Shown in pieces: positions 1 to 8,788 of a DNA stretch of 59,376 bases (within the stretch, counting starts at the first letter, position 1; every line of letters starts with the position of its first letter). The DNA is taken from the NCBI RefSeq assembly GCF_015206995.1, contig NZ_JADEXR010000023.1, forward strand, positions 1-59,376. Reading direction: 5' to 3'. This stretch comes from an aff. Roholtiella sp. LEGE 12411 (GTDB lineage Bacteria > Cyanobacteriota > Cyanobacteriia > Cyanobacteriales > Nostocaceae). Position numbers and translations under genes: made by a program. The notes below the pieces were generated by a model. It was given only the letters and a program-made list of their open reading frames with translations. It was not told the DNA's origin and did not search any database.

Positions 1-285
1 TGTCTCTAAATTCTTGAGTGAATTCTGTAAGGCAAACTTATCTACTTCTTTCAACCATTCAATTTCTTTCTTGAGTATAGTTAGCTTTTGACTACAAGCA
101 TTGTAGTTTAAGGTTTTCTGCTCAGTCGTATATAACTCTTGTCTTAGTGCCAAAAAGCGGTTGTACACATATCTGGCACAACCAATTGTCTTGTTGATTA
201 AGACTTCTTGATTATGCGTGGGTATGAGAGTAACTTTAAATGCTTTTTGGATGGATGACAATTTCTTGAATTTGCTGAATATCAT
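1..285 (-). CDS. TnpB (IS200/IS605 OrfB) N-terminus, cut by window edge
   Basis: Reading the minus strand from the ATG at 283-285 gives 95 uninterrupted codons to the window edge. The translation has the typical TnpB N-terminal pattern: a short basic start (MIFSKFKK), then AFKVTLIPTHNQEVLINKTIGCARYVYNRFL split over the first 50 residues, then LKKEIEWLKEVDKFALQNSL near residue 80. TnpB is the RNA-guided nuclease of IS200/IS605-type elements. The RuvC and zinc-finger domains would lie outside the window, so activity cannot be judged. A hairpin at 327-347, just upstream of the start, fits the left end of such an element. The family call is firm; intactness is unknown. Confidence 0.8.
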   Translation of the reverse strand, partial: MIFSKFKKLSSIQKAFKVTLIPTHNQEVLINKTIGCARYVYNRFLALRQELYTTEQKTLNYNACSQKLTILKKEIEWLKEVDKFALQNSLKNLET

Positions 286-326
286 TCAATTTTAACACAA
301 AGTGACACATAATATAGAGCGCCTAA

Positions 327-347
327 CTCATGACTGGAAGTCACGAG
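327..347 (-). mobile_element. Left-end hairpin of the IS200/IS605-type element
   Basis: CTCATGACT and AGTCACGAG form a 9-bp stem (one G-T mismatch) around a GGA loop, about 40 bp upstream of the tnpB start on the minus strand. Subterminal imperfect hairpins of this size mark the ends of IS200/IS605 elements, so this probably lies at the left end. The exact element boundary cannot be placed. Confidence 0.5.
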
Positions 348-380
348 TGTGCGGCTTGAAGAAATCAATAATGCTAACAA

Positions 381-431
381 TTAGACATCTCCAGAAATGG
401 GGTATTGACATTCATTTTCGGAGATGTCTAA
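381..431 (-). terminator. Inverted repeat downstream of the adenosine deaminase gene
   Basis: TTAGACATCTCC (381-392) and GGAGATGTCTAA (420-431) are perfect 12-bp arms around a 27-nt spacer, starting 7 bp past the deaminase stop. On the minus strand the second arm is followed by TTGTT only. It may stop or protect the deaminase transcript. It could also belong to the end of the neighbouring insertion sequence. Confidence 0.35.
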
Positions 432-437
432 AGTCAA

Positions 438-2009
438 TCAAAGCCAGTTTTGCAATGACTCAAACCGAGCAAATTCCGACTCTAGCTGCCATTGAATCTG
501 CGCGCGATCGCTTTTGTTCAAAAAGGCACTGCACCCTTGAGAAACAGAGGTTTCACCAGGGGTATCGCTTGCACAAGCTGAAACCATTGCCTTAAACTCA
601 GGCGACTTCCAGAGACTATTTCCCCCAGCGAAACTATATTCTAAGCCATTGCGAGCCAGTCGCTTGAGGTCTTTATATCCCAGCCCATATCTCGTTGCCG
701 CTAACAGATACTCATGACTCAAATCGATGCGGGAAATGCCTTCATCATCGGAAGCAAGGGTCATTGGTACTCCAGCCTTCCAATACTCCCTAAAAGGATG
801 CTGATCTCCCTGTACGTTCAAAATGACCTCATTACTGGTCAGGCAGATTTCGACCAACACGCCGAGTCGCCGCATTTGCTCCATCAACTCGAAGGGACGC
901 TCCTCAAAAAGAATATCCACACCATGTCCGATGCGAGATGCCTGTGCCACTTCTACAGCTTGCCGAATATGAAAACGTAAATCCTCTGTCGGAACCAACC
1001 CCAAGGTTAACTCTCCGGCATGGAGCGCGACCTTGACATTGGGATATTGGCGTTTCAAAAATTGCAGCATTTGCATTTGCAAGGTGTAGTCGCGCAGTGC
1101 AATCGGGTTGTCTTCTGGGGCGACGAGATTGATGCCAACTACCCGCTCTTCCGATGAATCTAGTGCAAAGGCATAAGCTAACTGAGCAAACACTTCAACG
1201 GGCGACTTTGTTCTTGTCGTTTGCTGCAAATAGCTCACTTTCACTGTACATCCAGGCTGTGCCGATGGAGTACCACAACCGAGTGTTTTCGAGACTTCGC
1301 CATCCAACTGTGCAAGTTGCTGGCTGCCGAGTGTCACTAGCTTGGTTAATCCTCGTTCGAGCAATTGGCGGTGCATTTGGGCAAAATCTTTATTCCAACC
1401 AACTTCACGCCCTAGCTGTCGAACCTCACTGCCCTGAACGGTAAGCATTAACTCTAGATAGGTAATATGCTGCGAAGCTGCCCGATTTGCTACTGACGCG
1501 ACCATATCATCCCGACGGCTCATAGAGTCTGATATTGTCCCAAAACCACTAAAAGCCTCAAAAAATTGGTCGTGTCCTGATTTTCCAGCAAATTGGAGGT
1601 TACGAGTAGACCAACGATTTATTAGGGAATCATAAACAGATGTTCGGTTTAACAATTCTGAGGCGGGAAAATAGCTACTGTCCTGACCGCAAGCTAATGG
1701 TTCAACTACAGCCCCCGCTTTTGGATTCACACAATACCCATCAGTGGCAGCCCACTCCAGATAGTCTTCTGCATACACAGCCCCGCTTAGATGACTGTGG
1801 ACATCTCCTCCCTTCGGCATTCGCTGTACAAATGCTCGTAAAGCGGCTGGCTGGGCGCGATGGGCTTCAAACCAACTAGCAGCTTCAGCTTCACTCCGAG
1901 TCGAGGACTGCTGCGAATTAGATGGGACTTGGGCTACTACGCTGAAGATAAAACAGCTAGAACTCGTTAATACTCCTAAAAACAAAGAGAAGGGCACTCG
2001 TCTATGCAT
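438..2009 (-). CDS. Secreted adenosine deaminase (ADGF/CECR1-like)
   Basis: The 523-residue protein starts with a hydrophobic signal peptide (about residues 1-27) and carries the metal-binding and catalytic motifs of the adenosine/AMP deaminase superfamily. These are HSH (H71, H73), ALHAGE with H330, SRIGHG, and SDDEG with D421/D422. The family turns adenosine into inosine and ammonia using zinc. With a signal peptide and more than 500 residues it resembles the exported growth-factor-type deaminases rather than the roughly 340-residue cytosolic enzyme, so it probably scavenges nucleosides in the periplasm or outside the cell. It stands alone, with remnants of mobile DNA on both sides. Substrate preference cannot be read from the sequence. 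Confidence 0.85.
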   Translation of the reverse strand: MHRRVPFSLFLGVLTSSSCFIFSVVAQVPSNSQQSSTRSEAEAASWFEAHRAQPAALRAFVQRMPKGGDVHSHLSGAVYAEDYLEWAATDGYCVNPKAGAVVEPLACGQDSSYFPASELLNRTSVYDSLINRWSTRNLQFAGKSGHDQFFEAFSGFGTISDSMSRRDDMVASVANRAASQHITYLELMLTVQGSEVRQLGREVGWNKDFAQMHRQLLERGLTKLVTLGSQQLAQLDGEVSKTLGCGTPSAQPGCTVKVSYLQQTTRTKSPVEVFAQLAYAFALDSSEERVVGINLVAPEDNPIALRDYTLQMQMLQFLKRQYPNVKVALHAGELTLGLVPTEDLRFHIRQAVEVAQASRIGHGVDILFEERPFELMEQMRRLGVLVEICLTSNEVILNVQGDQHPFREYWKAGVPMTLASDDEGISRIDLSHEYLLAATRYGLGYKDLKRLARNGLEYSFAGGNSLWKSPEFKAMVSACASDTPGETSVSQGCSAFLNKSDRAQIQWQLESEFARFESLQNWL

Positions 2010-2639
2010 ATAGATTTATTTTTCTAAGATGGCCAGAATTATCTGGTTCAATTGCCGTATCATCTTACCGTTTATCTGCGGTTATGAAGCATTGAAACAG
2101 TGATAAAAATAAGTCGATGGCAATGCTCAGAAAAATCACCCAACTAACGGTATTATGATCAACACCACGCAGCCGATTTTTGCTTAACTTGAGAAGCTGA
2201 TTAATCCAGACAAAAAAAGCTCTACCCAAAAACAACGCTAGAATCGTTGCCCAAATTCGAGATATCGTCTTGCTGCTTCTGGTAGGTGAGCGAATTCGTC
2301 TGAATGAAATACACGATCTTTAGATATCGCAGAATTCCATAGTGTATTGAGAGAAATCTGTTTAGTCATTATTGCCGCCAGTATTTTTAATTCAGAATTT
2401 TATAGATTGTAATGATAAGAATGATTGCAAAAATAGATGTGTAGATCGACTTAGTATATTTGGTTAACCAACTTGGAAGATAAATATCAAAACAATCAAT
2501 AAACTCGACGGAAATTTTTTGTTTGTCCAGAACAGCAAACCGAACGTGAAAATGGTTGTCGGACAAGGTATGCCGAATGTTGGTAATGACGGAAAAGTTC
2601 GCTCTAGCGAGTAGCCGATTAACGGATAAATAGCGTGGT
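2010..2639. other. Gene-poor region with degraded minus-strand reading frames
   Basis: No convincing full gene lies here. On the minus strand a 43-codon ORF (2238-2369) contains FAHLPEAARRYLEFG, which resembles the start of DUF6544-type proteins. It overlaps a second frame without an ATG (about 2075-2300) that encodes two hydrophobic stretches and ends in ITADKR-stop. This looks like debris of one or two decayed genes. The right part (2400-2640) is AT-rich and shows nothing recognisable. Confidence 0.4.
2238..2369 (-). pseudogene. Fragment resembling DUF6544 N-terminus
   Basis: The ATG at 2367-2369 opens a 43-residue frame that stops with TAG at 2238-2240. The segment LPEAARRYLEFG resembles the conserved LPEPVRRYL-type motif near the N-terminus of DUF6544 proteins (from memory). 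The rest of that family is absent, so this is most likely a truncated remnant. Confidence 0.3.
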
Positions 2640-2954
2640 GTGGGTAAAAAAGAACTCTACCAGTACAACACTCAGTTACGCACTGAATACCAATTTGTTA
2701 ATGAATTCAATAGCCATGCTTGCCAAGCTTCGGTAGAAAACGTAGAGCGGGCTATCAATAGATTTTTTGATAACTGCAAATCTAAAAAGCCTGGCAAGAA
2801 AAGTTATCCACGCTTTAAAAAGCATAGCCGTTCTGTTGAATACAAAGTATCAGGATGGAAACTTCATCCAACAAAAAGACGTGTAACCTTTACTGATAAA
2901 AAAGGTATCGGACAATTGCCAAAAATATCGATTGACAGAATACCTATCCAGTAA
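2640..2954 (+). pseudogene. TnpB (OrfB) internal fragment
   Basis: A 104-residue frame with a GTG start and an in-frame stop three codons upstream matches the segment of cyanobacterial TnpB just after the N-terminal helices. It contains YNTQLRTEYQF, ACQASVENVERAINRFFDN, GKKSYPRFKKHSRSVEYKVSGW and FTDKKGIG. The true N-terminus, the RuvC DEE motifs and the zinc ribbon are missing. It is therefore a dead remnant of an IS200/IS605 or IS607 element, and it differs in sequence type from the TnpB at 1-285. Confidence 0.75.
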
Positions 2955-3040
2955 GGATTACAGCCAAGCGCGTAAGTTTCTGCACGGATGCTCATTTGAC
3001 CCCTAGAAGGACTGGCGCTTTACAATTTCTTTAGTCCTTT

Positions 3041-3088
3041 GTCATTAGTCATTAGTCCAATGCCCAATGCCCAATGCCCAATCCCCAA
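3041..3088 (+). repeat. Heptamer repeats overlapping the proB start
   Basis: Two GTCATTA units are followed by three CAATGCC units and part of a fourth. These are short tandem heptamers of the type common in Nostocales. The proB ATG (3060) lies inside the tract, and the first six or seven codons are encoded by the repeat. Confidence 0.7.
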
Positions 3089-4190
3089 AACAATTGTTGT
3101 CAAAATCGGCACTTCTAGCCTAACCCAACTAGAAAGCGGACAATTAGCACTTTCTACCATCGCAACTTTAGCAGAAACACTTTGCTATTTGAGACGCCAA
3201 GGACACAGAGTGATTTTGGTTTCCTCCGGTGCGGTGGGGGTAGGTTGTGCGCGGTTGGGCTTAACCGAACGTCCCAAAGCGATCGCCCTAAAGCAAGCAG
3301 TAGCAGCAGTTGGGCAAGGTAGGTTAATCCGCGTGTATGACGATTTATTTACTACCCTACAACAGCCAATTGCCCAAGTATTGCTAACACGCAGCGACTT
3401 GGTGCAGCGTAGCCGCTATCTCAACGCCTACAACACCTTTCAGGAACTGCTGGGATTGGGAGTGATTCCCATAGTCAATGAAAATGATACCGTAGCAGTA
3501 GAGGAACTGAAATTTGGCGACAATGACACCCTTTCGGCATTAGTTGCCAGCATAGTAGAAGCAGATTGGCTGTTTTTACTCACCGATGTAGATAGGTTAT
3601 ATTCAGCCGATCCGCGTTCCGTACCCGATGCCCAGCCGATTGCTTTAGTTAGTAGTATGAAGGAACTAGCAGAATTGCAGATACAAACAGGCTCCCAAGG
3701 CTCTCAATGGGGTACTGGCGGTATGGTGACAAAAATTTCTGCTGCTCGGATTGCCATTGCTGCTGGAGTGCGTACCGTAATTACTGAAGGGCGATTTCCT
3801 CGGAATATCGAAAAAATCTTAAATGGGGAACCCCTCGGTACACACTTTGAACCACAACCTGAACCTACTTCTGCGCGTAAACGCTGGATAGCTTATGGTC
3901 TTGTACCTACTGGTAAATTGTATTTAGATCCAGGTGCGATCGCGGCCATTTCTCTAGCAGGAAAATCCTTGTTAGCTGCTGGAATTAAGGCAGTAGAAGG
4001 AGAGTTTGATACACAAGACGCCGTGCAATTGTGTGATACTAATGGTCAAGAAATTGCCAGAGGACTTGTGAACTACAACAGCAAGGAACTGCAAAAAATT
4101 AGCGGGCGTCATTCACGGGAAATTCCCACAATTTTGGGTTATGTCGGTGCAGAAACCATAATTCACCGGGATAATTTGGTTCTGACTTAA
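3060..4190 (+). CDS. proB: Glutamate 5-kinase
   Basis: This enzyme phosphorylates L-glutamate in the first step of proline synthesis. The 376-residue protein has the amino-acid-kinase start [10 protein letters not shown], the VSSGAVGVG loop, the substrate and feedback segment [29 protein letters not shown], and the [12 protein letters not shown] motif. A C-terminal PUA domain covers about residues 280-370, so it is the long two-domain form. A TTG at 3039 would add seven residues, but they are repeat-derived, so I chose the ATG at 3060. Even then residues 1-7 (MPNAQCP) come from the heptamer tract and no Shine-Dalgarno is visible. No other proline gene is adjacent. Confidence 0.95.
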   Translation: MPNAQCPIPKTIVVKIGTSSLTQLESGQLALSTIATLAETLCYLRRQGHRVILVSSGAVGVGCARLGLTERPKAIALKQAVAAVGQGRLIRVYDDLFTTLQQPIAQVLLTRSDLVQRSRYLNAYNTFQELLGLGVIPIVNENDTVAVEELKFGDNDTLSALVASIVEADWLFLLTDVDRLYSADPRSVPDAQPIALVSSMKELAELQIQTGSQGSQWGTGGMVTKISAARIAIAAGVRTVITEGRFPRNIEKILNGEPLGTHFEPQPEPTSARKRWIAYGLVPTGKLYLDPGAIAAISLAGKSLLAAGIKAVEGEFDTQDAVQLCDTNGQEIARGLVNYNSKELQKISGRHSREIPTILGYVGAETIIHRDNLVLT

Positions 4191-4251
4191 GATGGAAATG
4201 TAGATATGTCAGGGTTGTTGTCAGAATCCATCTAAAATTTTCTTTAACTAC

Positions 4252-5046
4252 ATGAATACTCAAACAAGCTCCAATTTTCCAGATATTTACTCGATTTTGA
4301 GTCAGACTCAACGCTTGCGAGTTAGTGATGGAGAGATTAAACCCGTTTTAGATGGTTGCTTAAATACTTCAAAGTTGCTCGTACTTATTTGGTCGCAGTT
4401 GGGAGATTTTGATAATTTAGAATACGCTTGGTGGCTGCAAAGAGAAAGAGAAGAGATCGAAGCAAGAGGAATCATAATTCGCGCTATTGGAATTGGAAAC
4501 CGCAATTCTGGGATCAAGTTTTGTGAATATACGGGATTTCCTCAAGAATGGTTGTTTGTGGATACAAATGCTGAAATTCACGGTTTTTTAGGACTTTATC
4601 GCGGGTTATCTATACAATTTCCCATGCTATCAACGTCACAAAAAGCTTGGCTGAATTTAATGCTAATGTGTGCTGGGATTGCTAGTCCGGGAACTCTGAA
4701 GGAAGTTTTTCGGGGTTATAAAGGTGATAAAAAAGCTCCTCAGTTAATTGCTGATGAGGAAGTTGTGAAGAATACACCTTTACCACCAATAAAAGGTTCA
4801 TTTTTCAAAGCTGCTGGAGGAAAAGGCTTTCAGCGTCCTTTTGAACTAGCAACCCTGCGCCTGCGAAACATGACCGAAGTTTTGAGCAACTGGAATATTT
4901 ATGTACCAGATTCATCTTATTTGACACAAAGGGGAGGAACTTTTTTATTTGATTATCAAGGTAAATTGATTTACGAACATCGCGATCGCGGTATTCTTGG
5001 TTTTGCTGAAAATATGAGCAATCCCTTATCTTTTCTATACAAATAA
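4252..5046 (+). CDS. Peroxiredoxin-like (AhpC/TSA-type) protein without catalytic Cys
   Basis: This 264-residue protein has the outline of AhpC/TSA-like thioredoxin-fold proteins. There is an N-terminal strand LLVLIWSQLGDFDNLEYAWWLQ (about residues 44-65), an AIGIGN turn, and a C-terminal RGGTFLFDYQGKLIYEHRDRGILGF typical of the final strands. In true peroxiredoxins the loop after the first strand carries the peroxidatic cysteine. Here the loop reads SQLGDFD and has none, so a non-catalytic or altered role is likely. It lies 61 bp after proB on the same strand with no sign of coupling. Family call moderate, function unknown. Confidence 0.6.
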   Translation: MNTQTSSNFPDIYSILSQTQRLRVSDGEIKPVLDGCLNTSKLLVLIWSQLGDFDNLEYAWWLQREREEIEARGIIIRAIGIGNRNSGIKFCEYTGFPQEWLFVDTNAEIHGFLGLYRGLSIQFPMLSTSQKAWLNLMLMCAGIASPGTLKEVFRGYKGDKKAPQLIADEEVVKNTPLPPIKGSFFKAAGGKGFQRPFELATLRLRNMTEVLSNWNIYVPDSSYLTQRGGTFLFDYQGKLIYEHRDRGILGFAENMSNPLSFLYK

Positions 5047-5085
5047 TTGATTGAGATCACTTTCTTATTTCAGTACATCCCACAT

Positions 5086-5784
5086 TCATTTTGGTGTTTT
5101 CTGCAAGCAAAGCTTATGATATTCAAGCCGGAGTTGCTTAATATTAGTTTGAGGTGACTCAAAGAATAAAACACGGCTAACTTCGTCTAATCCCAACTCC
5201 TCAAACTGGGCAAGTTCGGAGTTAGACAAAGCCCAAGGAGGGCCATCGGGTTCCGCATCTATCTCCCGAAACCGAGTAATTAGCAATAAGGTTCCTTCGA
5301 CTGCAACCACGGAGGCAACTGACTGAATGACTGTTGAGCGTATACTTAAGGGTAAAGCTTGGATATTCCGAGATTCTACAACTAAGTCAAAAGTCTGATA
5401 CCATTGCGTGGAAACTGCCAATAAATCTGCAACTACGTAGGTGACAGGAGAATTAGGAAATCGTTGTTGACACCAAGCAACAGCAGTAGGGGAAATATCA
5501 AAGGCAGTTACCTGAAATCCCCTCTGTGCTAAAGCTTCTGCATCATCTCCCAAACCACAACCAATTACCAGCGCCGAACGTCCTTCGCCTTGAAGATTAT
5601 GAGTAGTCAACCAATCTTGAAGATAGGGGTGCGGAGTTAATTTTGCCCAAGGAATTTGAGTTACATCGCCATTAGATTTGGCATATAAAACATCAAACCA
5701 CGCTGATGGATTTGATTGTTGTACTGCTTGGGTGGCTAACTGTTTAACTCTCTGCTGTAAGGTTTCTAGTGGTTCTTCACTCAT
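5086..5784 (-). CDS. Class I SAM-dependent methyltransferase (TPMT-like)
   Basis: The 232-residue protein shows the Rossmann methyltransferase motif I VIGCGLGDDAEAL (about residues 72-84), motif II VTAFDISPTAVAWC, and DLVVESRNIQALP at motif IV. The spacing and the WAKLTPHPYL lead-in resemble the thiopurine S-methyltransferase-like branch common in bacteria. That branch methylates small S-, Se- or Te-containing molecules or halides. The actual substrate is unknown. It is convergent with the peroxiredoxin-like gene, with only about 40 bp between them. Confidence 0.8.
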   Translation of the reverse strand: MSEEPLETLQQRVKQLATQAVQQSNPSAWFDVLYAKSNGDVTQIPWAKLTPHPYLQDWLTTHNLQGEGRSALVIGCGLGDDAEALAQRGFQVTAFDISPTAVAWCQQRFPNSPVTYVVADLLAVSTQWYQTFDLVVESRNIQALPLSIRSTVIQSVASVVAVEGTLLLITRFREIDAEPDGPPWALSNSELAQFEELGLDEVSRVLFFESPQTNIKQLRLEYHKLCLQKTPK

Positions 5785-6118
5785 AAGCTAATTAATATTT
5801 AAGTTGTGTGTTGAAATAGGATTCAGGAGTATAGACGCGATTATTCTCTTGTTCGGGGTGACGCTCGTTCGCAAGAGCGTGTCGTAGACAAGACTCGCTC
5901 TAAGCGTACCCCTACGTTTAAGCAAGCTACAAAGTAGCGTCTTGTGCAGCCTCTGGTAGAGAAGGCTTCACGCTGCGCTAATGACGAGAACCGCCATCGC
6001 TCTTGGAGCGTCTACGCGTCTATACAAGGGTCAAGGGACATTAATTATTCTCTTCCTCCACTCTCTCACTCTGCCCTAGCCCCCACTCTCCCTACCTGCC
6101 ATAATTCAGAGGCTGCTA
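5785..6118. repeat. Intergenic region rich in short palindromic repeats
   Basis: From about 5855 to 6030 the sequence is dense in interspersed palindromic pieces such as TTCGCAAGAGCG, CGTAGACAAG, AAGCAAGCTACAAAGTAGC and GGAGCGTCTACGCGTC. These are typical dispersed repeats of Nostocales genomes. An open frame across it has no recognisable protein features and looks spurious. No gene is supported. Confidence 0.5.
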
Positions 6119-6478
6119 CTATTCCTCTTGCAAATCAATCCAGATACTGCCTTCTTCCACACGAACAGGAAACACTGGCAATGTTTTTTCTTGTGAAACC
6201 AACGAGAGTACCTTACCTACACCAGGTGGCCAGGGACACCAGGTTTGTACTTCACCAGTACGCAAGTCGTAAGCACTACGATGAAAGGGACAAACGATCG
6301 CTCCTGTTTCATTGATTTTACCCTTTTTCAAAGGCAAATTTAAGTGAGGACAAGAGCTATTTACAGCATAAAACTGATTTTCGTGGTTCAAAAGCAGTAT
6401 ATTCTGGTTGCCAACTTTTACCACTTGTCGCGCACCTGGGGAAAGCGCTTCAACTGCAAGAACTTTAGTCCAGCTCAT
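6119..6478 (-). CDS. Small Rieske [2Fe-2S] ferredoxin-like protein
   Basis: The 119-residue protein is a single Rieske domain. C43-P-H45 and C-P-F-H at residues 63-66 are the two cysteine/histidine pairs that hold the [2Fe-2S] cluster, and the GEV..WCPW strand follows. It has no signal peptide or membrane anchor, so it is a soluble electron-transfer protein of the NirD/BphF type rather than the cytochrome b6f Rieske protein. No oxygenase partner is next to it; the two Rieske oxygenases of this window are over 43 kb away. Partner unknown. Confidence 0.85.
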   Translation of the reverse strand: MSWTKVLAVEALSPGARQVVKVGNQNILLLNHENQFYAVNSSCPHLNLPLKKGKINETGAIVCPFHRSAYDLRTGEVQTWCPWPPGVGKVLSLVSQEKTLPVFPVRVEEGSIWIDLQEE

Positions 6479-6665
6479 TAGGTTCTCCTTTCCTAATTGA
6501 TCTGCTTTCAGTTTCTCGCAATTGTTGCCATTGCGATCGCTTCTGATTATTGCAATACGCTCTTGGTAGAGTAGTTAAAAGACAGGAGACAAAGGACACA
6601 AAGGTTGATAGCACAATTGCTATTGCTCGGTGTTGAACCAGATTTAGATTATTAGATTAGCTGTC

Positions 6666-8243
6666 TCAGGAAATCAGTTGTAGTTCCAATATATTGAGCA
6701 ACTTAGGCATATCCTTCTGCGAAACCTTACGTGTACCCGTCTCTACTGCATCAACCCAAGAAATACTTTTACCCATTGTTGCTGCAAAAAATGCCCTAGA
6801 CCAGCCTTTTGTTTTTCTAGCCTCTCTAATAACATTACCTGTTGGAGGCTGAATATTGTTTGGGCTTGGCTGATTCGAGTTTAGACGCAAGCATTCCTCT
6901 ACTTCTGCTGGTACATGAAAATGCCATTTAGTATTTAGTAATTCATTCCAGTAACCTATTGGTCTTTTAGTGCTGCATTTACGCCCGTCGTAGCGAAAAG
7001 TCGAGCCAGTACCTTCCTGTCGCCTTGCGGCGGTTTCCGCTGTTCTCAACTCTTCAAGACAGACATCGCTACTGATTAACCAAGCTGCTTCTGTTTGCAG
7101 ATCTGCTTCCCATCCTGCTTCCTTAACAACTTTCAAGTCAGTTTCAAAATCATCAGCCATTTGCCGTCTCAACTGGTTGTCTCGCTCTACTGTTGATACT
7201 TTGTCTGCGCCATAAGCAATCTCCATAAGAGTTTTGCCCATCACATAATTCTGATATCCTGGTTGAATTTGGAAAGTTAGCCAAACTAGTATTCTAGCCG
7301 CACCAGCATTTTGTTTGCCAATACTAAATAGTTTTTGTACGGTTTTCTTTGTGATAATTCCAGTATTGCTGTAGTAATTAGATTTGTTGAGAAAGTATTT
7401 TGTCCACGCTCCAGGTTGACCTATTACTTTTAAGCCCACCAGCTTGCTATTGCCAGCTTTATCTGTTTTAAAATCTCTAATTATACTAACGTCCCAAATC
7501 CTTAAATCAGCAACACTAAAGTTTCCTCTTTTTCCCCGTTTTGACCATGTAATATAAGCTAATATTTGAGCAGGTTGCCGCAACAATTGGTACAAAATAC
7601 TCAGTTTTTCGTGTTTACATAAATCCCTGCGTTTGACAAGTCCTGTATATTCCAGTAGTTGCCTATCATCAATTACAAAATTGCCTTCCCAAGGTTGGTC
7701 TAAGTTGGCTACTAAGGCACAGTAAATCAGATGAATAGCACACGCTCTAGGATCGAATTGATCTATAACAACTAGGGCCGTTTCTTCAGCTAAAGCCTCT
7801 GGTTGTGGGTTTTCTGGATTATCCGTTACATAGTAAAAGATTTTTCCTGTTGTGCCTTCAACTTCTTTTTCATAGCTGAAAGTACTACTTACTCCAGCTT
7901 TCCATGACAGATTCATCTTTTGAGATAAGACATCAGCAACTCCATGCAAAATGAGAGATAATGCAGCAATATTAGTCTTACCATCAGGAAACAATGAAGC
8001 TTTTTTGAATTGCTGGGGTTTTCCTGAAGACTGGTGATAACTTAATATTGACTTTGGAATATCTTTCTTAAATGTGACTTGAAAAGGAATTTGCTTTTTT
8101 AGTTGAGCAGTTGGATAGTTGAGAAAATCTTCATCTTCAGTAATCTTAGTTTCACTTGGATTTGACTTATGGAGGATGGTTTCTAATATTTGCTGAAGTC
8201 CGTGCAAAAATCTACTGTATAATATTTTTGCTAGCTGTTTCAT
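6666..8243 (-). CDS. Large protein with C-terminal HTH, possibly replication-initiator-like
   Basis: The 525-residue protein is not a family I can name. Its last 60 residues read as an XRE-type helix-turn-helix (VIREARKTKGWSRAFFAATMGKSISWVDAVETG). The middle (about 180-330) has repeated helix/strand segments such as DRQLLEYTG, LSILYQLLRQPAQILAYITW and GIITKKTVQKLFSIGKQNAGAARILVWLTF. Their layout recalls winged-helix plasmid initiator proteins, but this is only a resemblance. A TTG at 8273 would add ten residues; the ATG at 8241-8243, after AAGAGACCA, is preferred. No partition or mobilisation genes are nearby. Confidence 0.6.
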   Translation of the reverse strand: MKQLAKILYSRFLHGLQQILETILHKSNPSETKITEDEDFLNYPTAQLKKQIPFQVTFKKDIPKSILSYHQSSGKPQQFKKASLFPDGKTNIAALSLILHGVADVLSQKMNLSWKAGVSSTFSYEKEVEGTTGKIFYYVTDNPENPQPEALAEETALVVIDQFDPRACAIHLIYCALVANLDQPWEGNFVIDDRQLLEYTGLVKRRDLCKHEKLSILYQLLRQPAQILAYITWSKRGKRGNFSVADLRIWDVSIIRDFKTDKAGNSKLVGLKVIGQPGAWTKYFLNKSNYYSNTGIITKKTVQKLFSIGKQNAGAARILVWLTFQIQPGYQNYVMGKTLMEIAYGADKVSTVERDNQLRRQMADDFETDLKVVKEAGWEADLQTEAAWLISSDVCLEELRTAETAARRQEGTGSTFRYDGRKCSTKRPIGYWNELLNTKWHFHVPAEVEECLRLNSNQPSPNNIQPPTGNVIREARKTKGWSRAFFAATMGKSISWVDAVETGTRKVSQKDMPKLLNILELQLIS

Positions 8244-8273
8244 TGGTCTCTTGTCTATAAATATACTGCTCAA

Positions 8274-8788
8274 TATGTGTCAAATGTTGGATAGAAACTA
8301 CGAATATCGTTAAAATATGACTTATGATTCTTTACATAGAATAATTTATGTGAGAACTCTTAAATAAGACCATTTATTTCAATTTATTGGCTAATTTACA
8401 GATAAACATTGATAAATTTTTATTTTCGCAGACTATGAAACTATAGTAATTCGATTTGATTCGTGAACTGACTTGTAGAGACAGGGAATGGGGGATAGGG
8501 GATAGGAAATGGTAAAAAAGGGAGTTAGAGGTGTACGCAGTTCTTTCAAAAATCAAATAGGAATCCTATATATATTAACTATATATATTTTTTGGCGCGG
8601 TAAATTTATCTATCTTCAGAAGTAATAAGATATCTTCACAAGATACATTTACTGTTATTAATAGGATGAGTTAATAACGCATACATGTTTAAATTCTGTA
8701 AATGATGGCTGATATAGCTCATACAATTAGGACATTTTGAAAGCGTGAATGCCAGGAGTAATCATGCTTACGATCTCCAAATTTAGCG
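8274..8788. other. AT-rich intergenic region containing one MITE-like element
   Basis: Apart from the inverted-repeat element at 8443-8569, this stretch is very AT-rich, with runs such as TATATATTAACTATATATATTTTTT. A 60-codon frame inside it has no protein-like features and is rejected. No gene or RNA is recognised. Confidence 0.5.
8443..8569. mobile_element. MITE-like element, ATAGTAAT family, copy 1
   Basis: The element starts ATAGTAATTCGATTTGATT and ends AATCAAATAGGAATCCTAT. The ends are imperfect inverted repeats of about 19 bp, with a G-rich heptamer tract (GGGAATGGGGGATAGGGGATAGG) split in the middle. A second copy at 29579-29703 keeps both ends and the order, and a lone end lies at 19327-19357. 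It has no coding capacity. Confidence 0.65.

Noticed and set aside
302-595. 97-codon plus-strand ORF near the left edge
   Set aside because: It runs through the IS left end and antisense to the deaminase 3' end, and has no protein-like features.
5944-6315. 123-codon plus-strand ORF
   Set aside because: Half is palindromic repeat sequence and half is antisense to the Rieske gene.
8374-8556. 60-codon minus-strand ORF
   Set aside because: It is encoded by AT-rich DNA and a MITE-like repeat, with no family resemblance.
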